Below are positions 1 to 8,915 of a stretch of 50,816 nt of DNA, piece after piece. The translations under genes and the position numbers were made by a program. The stretch comes from Nemertoderma westbladi (Eukaryota; Xenacoelomorpha; Nemertodermatida; Nemertodermatidae): positions 1 through 50,816 of the forward strand of contig JAUCBJ010008397.1 of assembly GCA_032718475.1 (NCBI GenBank). Direction: 5' to 3'. Within the stretch, counting starts at the first letter, position 1. The number at the start of each line of letters is the position of its first letter. Below the pieces are notes generated by a model. It worked only from the letters and a program-made list of their open reading frames with translations, was not told the origin of the DNA and ran no database searches.

Positions 1-1042
1 CCCTAACTATTTGATGAATCTCTTCACATAACGGGCCCACCTTCCCAATGTATTTACCTATTTCTTCCCATTTTTTTGCTCCTTTAATTTTCCCATTAAC
101 TTCTTCTACATTAACATGTTCTAGCTGATTATTTTCGTTTATATTAATTTTAATAATAGTTCCATTCCAGTAACCAACTAATAGGTAACAACTTCCTTTT
201 GTGTGGAAGTTTATAGAACTGAATGGGTTTCCCTCCCTACCTGGTTGACCCCCAAACTGATTTATTACTCTCCCTTTCTTTCCATCTAGTATTGTTATAG
301 TAGATGAATCATCTGTGAACCAGCTCAGCACAGCCACCATCCCACCATGATATTCCAATTTAACTACCCAGCCTTCTTCACTATGTTCCCATAATTCCTC
401 ATCAGTTATAAAGGAAATACATTTAGTGAAACCAAGGCCCCCTATTAACAGTTTAGTACAATCTGTATTAAACGTGAGCGAATAGACTTCCCTCTCCCCT
501 TCCATTAGAACCTTGATTAGATTCCCTTTGAGGTCCCAGAGTTTCACGGTCCCATCATCAGAACAGCTAGTCAATCCGGTGGTGTTATTGAATGCGATAC
601 TACTGACCCAGTCACTATAACCAGCCCAAGTTTGATGGGTGAATGAATTACCTTTTATAGTTCTGATCTGGATTAGAGAAAGTGTTCCATCAAGACAACA
701 ACTCGCGAACATGTTGGGATCCAATGGGGAGAATGAGATGGCGATTCTACCTGTTTCTCTTGTCTTGGATCCATGGAGACGGAGTTTGTTATGTGTGATG
801 TGTAACAACAGCTCCAGACTCTCCGCGTCCCACACATTTACTCCCCCGCCGTGCTCACTACTGACAGCACCTGCGACTCTCTTTGAGTCAGAAGATATCG
901 CACACCGACATATTGCTCTCCTGTCCTCGTCTTTATAATGCGCAACGATTCCAAGATTCTTTGGGTCGCACAGTACAAGGCCCTCGGAGCCGGCGTAAAT
1001 AAATCGATCGCTGCTATCGGGAAAAAGTTTGAGGTCGAGCAT
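1..1042 (-). CDS. WD40-repeat protein, 5' part, runs off the window edge
   Basis: An uninterrupted frame of 347 codons starts at the ATG at 1042-1040 and is still open at base 1. An in-frame TAG lies nine codons upstream, which supports this start. The product shows beta-propeller repeats. The clearest blade, about residues 140-185, reads from a DWVSSIAF strand through SCSDDGTVKLWDL, the classic SDDGTVKLWD end of a WD40 repeat. A weaker preceding blade has SPLDPNMFASCCLDGTLSLI, and further degenerate blades follow with hydrophobic strands and GG turns. The first residues (MLDLKLFPDSSDRFIYAGSEG) are already propeller-like; there is no signal peptide or membrane segment. WD40 propellers are scaffolds for protein complexes, but no orthologue could be assigned. 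No introns are seen in over 1 kb, which is unusual for an animal gene. A retrocopy is possible, but there are no stops. Confidence 0.85.
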   Translation of the reverse strand, partial: MLDLKLFPDSSDRFIYAGSEGLVLCDPKNLGIVAHYKDEDRRAICRCAISSDSKRVAGAVSSEHGGGVNVWDAESLELLLHITHNKLRLHGSKTRETGRIAISFSPLDPNMFASCCLDGTLSLIQIRTIKGNSFTHQTWAGYSDWVSSIAFNNTTGLTSCSDDGTVKLWDLKGNLIKVLMEGEREVYSLTFNTDCTKLLIGGLGFTKCISFITDEELWEHSEEGWVVKLEYHGGMVAVLSWFTDDSSTITILDGKKGRVINQFGGQPGREGNPFSSINFHTKGSCYLLVGYWNGTIIKININENNQLEHVNVEEVNGKIKGAKKWEEIGKYIGKVGPLCEEIHQIVR

Positions 1043-1341
1043 AAATATACAGTATGTTCTTCTTTTCTATTGGATACCATCCCTGCAATTGTTTTTGGGT
1101 TCAATCAATAATATATTAATAGCGTATTAAGTATTGATAGCTATATTATGCATAGATAAATATATTTTCGAAATACCACATAACCATAAAATAATATGTC
1201 TAATTAATACTTTAATAATTAATACTAATAATTAGTACTGTTAAACTTCTCGCATTAATATTATTATAAAAAAAGCAATAAAGAAGTAATTTCTATTGGA
1301 TAGATAACTTGAAAATAATGCTAAAATGTCTGTATTTGAAC
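1043..1341. other. AT-rich 5' flank of the WD40 gene
   Basis: AT-rich sequence upstream of the minus-strand WD40 start. It presumably holds the promoter, but no specific element could be called. Short open frames here have no coding character. Confidence 0.4.
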
Positions 1342-1430
1342 TAGTCCGGCAGCCACAATGGTATACCGAAAATTTTTGGACGGATTCAATTTTTTTGATG
1401 TTTTGAGTTCTATAGGTCCCACTTATTGAG
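1342..1430 (-). repeat. Dispersed repeat, inverted partner of 44861-44952
   Basis: The segment from TAGTCCGGCAGCCAC through CCGAAAATTTTTGGACGGATT to a TAGGTCCC-like end matches the reverse complement of 44861-44952. Differences are scattered substitutions and a small indel. It is an old dispersed repeat of unknown class, present twice in opposite orientation. Palindromic motifs resembling those of the rolling-circle family lie just beyond it (near 1483, 1621 and 1866). Confidence 0.6.
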
Positions 1431-2960
1431 GAAATGGCGATTTTAAAATTTTTGACTTTGGGCATTTTGAAATAACCACCTAGTTGCTAAGGACCACGTA
1501 ATTCTCATTTAAAGCATAGCAACTGCAAACAGCATGTCATAATGGATTGAAATCTTCTACAAAGTCAATATAGTTCATTTACGAAATAATGACAATCATT
1601 TTTGTCTGATGTTTAGATCCTGTTGCTATGGAGACGGCATTCAAGTTTAGTGTTTCGATTTCAAACGCCTTTAATTATACAATTAGTTACAAAATATGCA
1701 CCAAAGTTAGTTAAATTATGTTTATTTTATTAGCGTGGCCTTTCTGTAACTTTAGACAAGGTTAAGAATCTAAATTGGGCTGATATTTATTTCCTAACCT
1801 GACATGTTTGAGTGTTAACATAATTATTAAAGAAAACAAATTTCAGCGATTATAATATTCAGCTGATGTTTCTACGGTAACTATATTTGTTATTTCCAGT
1901 TTAGCTCCTTTCTACTGTACTGTGCATCTTATTTTATTGTACCCGTATTCATAAATCGATACCGTAAGGGATAGTACAGATAAAGTGCATAAGTACCTTA
2001 GCAAAGTAGATTAGAGTGGATTCTACTGTACAGTATAGTATGTTCCGGTGTTCCAACGTACGATATAATAATATTTATAATATACCAAATTTTGGGTTGG
2101 GTACTACAGTACTTTTTCTTGGGTGACCATTTCGATATGGAGAATTGGGTTTGGAATTCATAACTAATGATGATCATTAGTTATGATTATTAGTTATTGA
2201 TCATTAGTTAGGCCTATGATTACTCACATTTAGTGTTTTCTTCATGGAATAGCTAGTGAGTTTCCAGGTATCTGTATTTAAATGGGACTTGTTCTAGAAA
2301 ATGGATATAGTTGTAGTTTCTTATACGGTGAGTCGAATTGTTCGTTTAATTGTCATCGACGTATGTTTTTTTAATGTTTTTTTTAATGTTTTTTTAATAA
2401 TTAAAATGGTACTGTATGTTTGCTTAGTTCTTTAGAAATATAACAGTTGATGATAGCTAATCGAATTAGGAAGCCTAGCAATTACTGTAAAAAATTATAA
2501 AATGACTAGTTCGAACATTCATAAGATATTATGGGGGCCAACTGGAAAAAACAGTAACTATTGTATCTGGTAAAAGAAATAGCTAGTAAAATCTCAAAAA
2601 TTGATCATATTTAAAAGTCAACGGGCCGGTACTAGTTAACGGGTCAGGACTAGAGTCATCCGACTCCCTTACAGGTTGCCCTCGGAGTCTACCTAGGTAA
2701 TACCAAGCAAACTACTGTATAAACGAATTTAAGTTCCATGAATTGTAAGAAATCCTCCACGCATTCACTAGCTATGCTAATAACCCAACCAAACAGGAAT
2801 ATTGAACCTACCTTATCACATGTGGATGAAGCGGATCATTCTATACTGAGATTGACCAAAAAGGAAATGTCAAAATAACTAGATTATGACATAGATATCA
2901 AGAGTTATACTGGTATTTCAAACCCGGTTTAATGCCTTGCCATTAAAAGTTTTGGCGGGG
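1431..2960. other. AT-rich intergenic region
   Basis: No gene was recognised. A locally repetitive stretch at 2160-2215 contains several copies of ATCATTAGTTA and its inverse ACTAATGATGAT, able to form small hairpins. Short tracts of poly-T with AATG occur at 2365-2400. Confidence 0.4.
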
Positions 2961-3269
2961 TCTGCTATTGGTCAACATCGAGCTAAATGTATTGACCATG
3001 AGATCCTCAAAGATGTCACTATGTAATTTGGTATTTTCCTGTTCAGGACGGAGGACTTACATTAGGGGGGATGCATACATTAATGAGTTTCATTGGATCC
3101 ATAGGAAGTTTAAAGGTTGTAAACCGGCCTCTCTGAAGTGTATCCTGTGTATTTTGGCGGTGTTTCGAAGACGTTATCTGGGAAAAAGTTTCCACAGAAC
3201 ATGCGCGCTATGCGCCTTTTCGTAGATAAATATTCTGTATTTCTTCTATTATTACATTTTTATCTGAGG

Positions 3270-3946
3270 GAAATTACAGGTGTAACCAATTCAATTTTCG
3301 TAAAGTCCCCATTAAAAACCGTACCGCAGTAATAGATGTGGGAGAAACAGTAAATGCATCGCGGTATCATAGGAAATCTTTTTGGAGGCCATGCATTACC
3401 TGAGTGTGACATGGTTGCAAGTATGTTTGGGATTGGCAAAGCGAAAGACATCAAGGCTTTGGATAAAGGACTCACTCTTACTTGTTTGGGAGATATGGAA
3501 GCACCGCAATCTACAGTCTTAATGGAATGTACTAACTTTATAACTGACTGGCGTGACTGCTGTGGATATGACTCAGACAACATGACCCAGTCACGACAAA
3601 AGTGTGCACAGAAAAAACAATTACCAGCTGTGCAAAGCTGCAAACAATACCACCAACCACTGACTCCTTGTCAGAGAACGTGAAAAGGGCCCATTTGAAA
3701 GTAATGGTGTGGAAGAACACAATGCAGAACACAGTTAGACCACCTAGTGTAGATCCCAGAAAATATGGGTGGAGAATAGCTAACAATCAACTTTCCCCGA
3801 TTGCAATCCCTGAGGGCATACCACCAGCTCCGGAATGCATTTTGCAATTAATTCGGTGTACCTGTTCAGTTCATCCAAAATCCCATGTAAAATCCAGAAA
3901 AAACCAACCCGATTTCACAGAATTTTGCAACTGCACTAAAGATTAA
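3270..3946 (+). pseudogene. Broken gene of an uncharacterised CxC-type invertebrate family (C-terminal part)
   Basis: Conceptual translation in at least two frames matches a large family of uncharacterised invertebrate proteins. The first part, in the frame open at 3354-3683, contains LFGGHALPECDMVASMFGIG, corresponding to the family signature LxGxHAxTGCDxxSxxxGxGK; the TGC part is changed to PE-C. The second part, in the frame open at 3602-3946, contains IPPTTDSLSENVKRAHLKV, then DPRKYGW, then APECILQLIRCTC. This is the family's conserved PPTxxxxxxxxxRAxxQ, DPxxxGW and CxC tail, ending CNCTKD. A frameshift must lie near 3600-3640. I see no in-frame start upstream, and several tail cysteines expected in the family are lost. 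Function is unknown; the family is multicopy and often sits among transposons. Confidence 0.65.
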
Positions 3947-4116
3947 TGCGCAAACTTTTCTTAATTTCATATTGTATTATAATCAAACAATTAATAATAT
4001 AAAATGCATAGTCTCCATATTCGCCATGCATTAACTAAATTTTGTATATTTAGCATTAAAAATGTGTTATAAACAAGCGGGAGACAAATTATTTATATAT
4101 ACATTTTAAGGTAATA
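3539..4116 (+). repeat. 578-bp duplicated segment (copy 1 of 43854-44431)
   Basis: Matches 43854-44431 with offset 40315 and no difference noticed. It carries the C-terminal part of the CxC-type gene and its 3' flank. The left boundary at 3539 lies inside the gene: here the reading frame continues upstream, while in the other copy LINE-3 is joined on. The right boundary at 4116 is the insertion point of RC-A; the other copy continues into unique sequence. Confidence 0.85.
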
Positions 4117-4509
4117 CTAGAAAGGCATTTCCTAAAGGAAATGCAACCACGAAGCTAAGGAAAATTAAACACTATTTGACTCATCACTTCATTGCTTTAC
4201 AGAGTTAAGAGGCATATGCCTTAAAAACTCATATTACAATGGCAACCGGAATTTTCTAGAACTGCTGAGGATTACATTAAGATCCGGTTTGTGGTTCCAG
4301 GTGACACATACTTCAATTTAGTTTCATTGAGTAGTTAATGTGTAAAACAAAGTATTTAATTGTTAAAACGTCTGTTTGTAGTGGTTGTCATGGAAATTAA
4401 ATTGGATTAAATTGTAAATTGATTGTAAATTAAATTGGATGCTTAATTAGTGATATAGTGAGGGTAGGGATTGGTCACAAGTCGTAATACCTTAATGTTA
4501 TGCTTCAAA
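4117..4509 (-). mobile_element. RC-A segment 1: 3' end of a minus-strand rolling-circle element
   Basis: Read on the minus strand, the segment ends with the subterminal inverted repeat, the stem-loop GCATTTCCTTTAGGAAATGC, CTTT and terminal CTAG (4120-4117), followed by T of the host. It carries the second 3' subfamily with the GGCATATGCC palindrome near 4210-4220. It is interrupted at 4509/4510 by RC1. The element resumes at 7127, and joining 4509 to 7127 restores the consensus (the inverse of about 17925-17950 in RC9) without loss or gain. Confidence 0.8.
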
Positions 4510-5785
4510 TCCACGAAGCTAAGGAAAATCAACTACTTTCGCTAAGAAAGATTTTCCTTAGCTGAGATGGTCTATTCATAGTGGGCTATTTTACTTGTGT
4601 GAGGCAGATTTGGGGTTTTTTGATAGGCGAAAAAACTAGCCTTTAAAAGTACCCTGAAATTTTGCATGTATATACTACTCGGCGAGGCGCATCTTTTGGG
4701 CCGGGTCTCATATCCAGGAAAAATCTGGTTTCCATGGCAACGGACTTCAAAAAAAGTCTATGTATTTCAAGTCAATATTTATAACTCTATTTGTAGGAAA
4801 ACTATAATAGATTTAAACTTGGGGTTTCGCAACACAACTATAAGGTCCATAGCAGATCCGATTGAGGCTAAATAGAAAATCCAGTTACGTTGGCAACCGG
4901 GATAAACAGATGTTAAAATTTATAAAATGATAATTTGAGGCCTAAGGGCAAGGTGTTATGACTTGAGACCAACCCCTACCCCTACTATATAACTTATTCT
5001 GCATCCGAATTACATTGTTCTATTTTTCAGTTACCATGACAACAGCCGAAAACAGATGTTTTTATACAAAAATTATTCATTTGGACATAGACTTCGCGAT
5101 AAAATTTTACAAAACTGGGTATGTGTTATCTGCACCACTAGTTGGAACTTTTAGTGAAACTTAAATCATTCCAGAAATTTAGTTACCATGGTAACTGTAG
5201 TTTATTAAACTCTATATCATTCAAGTCTATATTGATAACTCTATTTCTAGCAAAACTGTAATATATATAAACTTGGGGTTTTGTAACTCATCTATAATTT
5301 CCATATCCATCCAAGCCGTTTGAGGTTAATTAGAAAGTACAGTTACCATAGCAACAAGACTAAACAGATGTTACTATTTATAAAATGATAATTTGAAGCA
5401 CAAGTTAATAGTATTATGACTTGGGACCAAGACCTACCCCCACTATATGACTTATTCTGCATCCGAATTACATTATTATATTTTTCAGTTTCCATGACAA
5501 CCACTGCAAACAGATGCATTTTGATAGAAAATCGGTAATTTGGACATAAACTACAATATTTTCTGAAACTCGGTATATGTGTTATAATCTGAACCACAAT
5601 CTGGACTGAATCTTTTTTCAAAGGTAAAACCCACAGTTCCAGAGAACTCTAGTTTCCATGGGAATAGAAGTAAATTATTGGCAATTGCTACTAAACTAGG
5701 CTATAAGCAACGAACCAAAGTGTGGCCGTTTGTTTAATTTTCCTTAGCTTCGTGGTTGCATTTCCTTTAGGAAATGCCTTTCTCG
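4510..5785 (+). mobile_element. RC1: full-length non-autonomous rolling-circle (Helitron-like) element, reference copy
   Basis: 1276 bp. It begins TC, then the subterminal repeat CCACGAAGCTAAGGAAAAT (4511-4529). A hairpin follows with 14-bp arms AGCTAAGGAAAATC (4517-4530) and its complement (4550-4563), enclosing a smaller CTTTC/GAAAG stem. After a leader of about 165 bp come roughly 154-bp monomers to about 5700. The 3' end has the inverse subterminal repeat (5737-5755), a stem-loop with 8-bp arms and TTTA loop (5758-5777), CTTT, and terminal CTCG (5782-5785). There are no transposase, Rep or helicase genes. The asymmetric position of the inverted repeats, the 3' stem-loop just inside the end, the TC start and the lack of target duplication fit Helitron or Helentron non-autonomous elements rather than a TIR transposon. 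Confidence 0.8.
4728..5665 (+). repeat. Seven X-box-like palindromes at ~154-bp spacing in RC1
   Basis: Palindromes start at 4728 (GTTTCCATGGCAAC), 4884 (GTTACGTTGGCAAC), 5030 (GTTACCATGACAAC), 5182 (GTTACCATGGTAAC), 5342 (GTTACCATAGCAAC), 5488 (GTTTCCATGACAAC) and 5652 (GTTTCCATGGGAAT). Spacings are 156, 146, 152, 160, 146 and 164 bp. Most fit the RFX-family X-box form GTNRCC, two-base spacer, RGYAAC, exactly or with one mismatch. Every third monomer is most alike, giving a higher-order repeat of about 458 bp. The same layout recurs in every RC copy. Binding by RFX factors is an inference; the palindromes and spacing are read directly. Confidence 0.75.
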
Positions 5786-5873
5786 TTAAGTAATGGAGAT
5801 TAGTTTATTGTTTTGGTTAGAAAACACCACCACTGTAACCTGCTTCTTTTGCCAGAGGTACGCATATGAACGA
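5786..5873. other. 88-bp unique segment carried between RC1 and RC2
   Basis: This does not resemble any part of the RC family or the other repeats here. It lies inside the block 4510-7126 that was inserted as one piece into RC-A, so it appears to have been carried along. No coding potential was seen. Confidence 0.55.
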
Positions 5874-7126
5874 TCCACGAAGCTAAGGAAAATCAACTAC
5901 TTTCGCTAAGAAAGATTTTCCTTAGCTGAGATGGTCTATTCATAGTGGGCTATTTTACTTGTATGAGGCAGATTTGGGGTTTTTTGATAGGTGAAAAAAC
6001 TAGCCTTTAAAGGTACCCTGAAATTTTGCATGTATATACTACTCGTCGAGGCGCATCTTTTGGGCCGGGTGTCATATCCAGGAAAAATCTGGTTTCCATG
6101 GTAACGGACTTAGATAAAAGTCTATGTATATCAAGTCAATATTTATAACTCTATTTGTAGGAAAACTATAATACATATAAACTTGGGGTTTCTCAACACA
6201 ACTATAAGGTCCATAGCAGAGCCGATTGAGGTTAAATAGAAAATCCAGTTACCTTGGCAACCGGGCTAAACAGATGTTAAAATTTTTTAAATGTTAATTT
6301 GAAGCCTAAGGTTAAGGTGTGATGACTTGGGACCAATCCCTACCCCCACTATATAACTTATTCTGCGTCCGAATTTGATTATTCTATTTTGCAGTTACCA
6401 TGACAACCGCTGAAAACAGATGTTTTTATACAAAAATTATTCATTTGGACATAGACTTCACGATCAAATTTTACAAAACTGGGTATGTGTTATCTGGACC
6501 ACTAGTTGGAACTTTTAGTGAAACTCAAAACATTCCAGAAATATCTAGTTACCATGGTAACTGGAGCTTATTAAAGTCAATATCATTCAAGTCTATATTT
6601 TTAACTCTTGTTTGTAGAAAAACTGTATTAGATATAAATATTGGGTTTCCCAACTCAACTATAAGGAAGGTCCTCAGAGGAGACGCTGGTGGATAATTAG
6701 AAAATCCAGTTACCTTGGTAACCAGGCTAAACAGATGTTATAATTTAAAAAATTATAATTAGAAACACAAGTTAAAGGCATTATGACTTGGGACCAACCC
6801 CTACCACCATAATATCACTTATTCTGCATCCAATCTACGTTGTTCTATTTGCCAGTTACCATGACAACCACCGCAAACAGACTTTTTAACAAATTAATAA
6901 TTAATTTTGCACATAAACTACTCAATGAAGCTTACTTGAAGTCGATGTGTCAACTGGAACCACAAACTAGATCTTAATGTAAAACTCAGCAGTTCTAGAG
7001 AAGTCCAGTTACCATGGCAATACCGGGAGTTCTTTTAACTCGGTAAATCAATGAACTGATGAGTCAAAGAGTGTTTAATTTTCCTTAGCTTCGTGGTTGC
7101 ATTTCCTTTAGGAAATGCCTTTCTAG
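5874..7126 (+). mobile_element. RC2: full-length rolling-circle element
   Basis: 1253 bp, TC at 5874 to CTAG at 7123-7126. It has the same leader, monomers and 3' stem-loop as RC1 but a somewhat different 3' region. Together with RC1 and the 88-bp spacer it forms a single insertion: deleting 4510-7126 joins CTTCAAA to TAACCATT and restores RC-A. Confidence 0.8.
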
Positions 7127-7284
7127 TAACCATTTTATAAATTTGAACATCTGTTTGTCATGGTTGCCCTGGTAACTGGATTTTCTAATTAACCTCAATC
7201 AGCTCGACTATTGTCCTTATCATTGAGTTGAGAAACCCCAAGTTTATATCTATTGCGGTTATTCTATAAATAGAGTTATGAATA
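7127..7284 (-). mobile_element. RC-A segment 2
   Basis: Inverse of the internal RC sequence seen at 17783-17940. It is bounded by RC2 on the left and RC3 on the right. The element continues at 15633: GAGTTATGAATA joined to TAGACTTGAATGA restores the consensus. Confidence 0.75.
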
Positions 7285-8176
7285 TCCACGAAGCTAAGGA
7301 AAATCAACTACTTTCGCTAAGAAAGATTTTCCTTAGCTGAGATGGTCTATTCATAGTGGGCTATTTTACTTGTGTGAGGCAGATTTGGTTTTTTTTGATC
7401 GGTGAAAAAACTAGCCTTTAAAAGTACCCTGAAATTTTGCATGTATATACTACTCGTCGAGGCGCATCTTTTGGGCTGGGTCTCATATCCAGGAAAAATC
7501 TGGTTTCCATGGCAACGGACTTAGAAAAAAGTCTATGTATTTCAAGTCAATATCTATAACTCTATTTGTAGGAAAACTATAATAGATATAAACTTGGGGT
7601 TTCTCAACACAACTATAAGGTCCATAGCAGAGCCGATTGAGGTTAAATAGAAAATCCAGTTACCCTGGCAACCGGGCTAAACAGATGTTAAAATTTATAA
7701 AATGTTAATTTGAAGCCTAAGGTTAAGGTGTTATGACTTGGGACCAACCCCTACCCCCACTATATAACTTATTCTGCATCCGAATTACATTGTTCTATTT
7801 TTCAGTTACCATGACAACCGCTGGAAACAGATGTTTTTATTCAAAACTTATTCATTTGGACATAGACTTCACGATAAAATTTTACAAAACTGGGTATGTG
7901 TTATCTGGACCACTGGTTGGAACTTTTAGTGAAACTTAAATTATTCCAGAAATTTAGTTACCATGGTAACTGTAGTTTATTAAACTCTATATCATTCAAA
8001 TCTATATTGATAACTCTATTTGTAGCAAAACTGTAATATATATAAACTTGGGGTTTTGCAACTCATCTATAAGATCCATATCCAAGCCGTTTGAGGTTAA
8101 TTAGAAAATACAGTTACCATAGCAACAAGTCTAAACAGATGTTAAAATTTATAAAATGATAATTTGAAGCACAAGA
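7285..8176 (+). mobile_element. RC3 (5' part); 3' part is 15254-15632
   Basis: TC start at 7285. The copy breaks at 8176 in the motif GCACAAGA and resumes at 15254 with TAATAGTATTATGAC, the order found in uninterrupted copies (one base at the junction differs). The two parts add up to 1271 bp, the length of RC7. The block 8177-15253 is therefore a nested insertion, and RC3 itself is inserted in RC-A. Confidence 0.75.
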
Positions 8177-8908
8177 TCCACGAAGCTAAGGAAAATCAAC
8201 TACTTTCGCTAAGAAAGATTTTCCTTAGCTGAGATGGTCTATTCATAGTGGGCTATTTTACTTGTATGAGGCAGATTTGGGGTTTTTTGATAGGTGAAAA
8301 AACTAGACTTTAAAAGTACCCTGAAATTTTGCATGTATATACTACTCGTCGAGGCGCATCGTGTGGGATGGGTCTCATATCCAGGAAAAATCTGGTTTCC
8401 ATGGCAACGGACTTAGAAAAAAGTCTATGTATTTCAAGTCAATCTTTATAACTCTATTTGTAGAAAAACTATAATAGATATAAACTTGGGGTTTCTCAAC
8501 TCAACTATAAGGTCCATGGCAGAGCCGATTGAGGTTAAATAGAAAATCCAGTTACCTTGGCAACCGGGCTAAACAGATGTTAAAATTTATAAAATGTTAA
8601 TTTGAAGCCTAAGGTTAAGGTGTTATGACTTGGGACCAACCCCTACCCCCACTATATAACTTATTCTGCGTCCGAATTTGATTGTTCTATTTTGCAGTTA
8701 CCATGACAACCGCTGTAAACAGATGTTTTTATACAAAAATTACTAATTTGGACATAGACTTCGCTATAAAATTTTACGAAACTAGTTATGTGTTAACTAG
8801 ACCACTAGTTGGAACTTTTAGTGAAACTAAAAAACATTCCAGAAATATCTAGTTACCGTGGTAACTGGAGTTTATTACAGATTATATCATTCAAGTCTAT
8901 ATTCATAA

Positions 8909-8915
8909 CTCTATT
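8909..8915 (+). repeat. Target-site duplication of LINE-1, copy 1 (left)
   Basis: CTCTATT, repeated at 11150-11156. The single pre-insertion copy is present at 17788-17794 in RC9. Confidence 0.75.

Noticed and set aside
2160-2215. Candidate replication origin or operator from the ATCATTAGTTA repeats
   Set aside because: Only short AT-rich local repeats; nothing else supports a function.
4666-4875. A 69-codon open frame starting MYILLGEAH that recurs in most elements
   Set aside because: It lies across leader and monomer sequence and tracks copy identity. It is absent or broken in other copies and shows no family, so it is a by-product of recent duplication of non-coding repeat.
4510-5785. 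Interpretation as a TIR DNA transposon or ordinary MITE
   Set aside because: The inverted repeats are not at equal distance from the ends, a stem-loop follows the 3' one, and eight solved insertions show no target duplication.
7046-7075. Hammerhead ribozyme core (CTGATGAG in RC2)
   Set aside because: The matching GAAA strand with flanking stems is missing downstream, and most copies read GTGATGAG.
7733-7939. A 68-codon open frame starting MTWDQPLPPL that recurs in many copies
   Set aside because: It crosses monomer boundaries and two palindromes, and differs by stops and frameshifts between copies; no sign of coding constraint.
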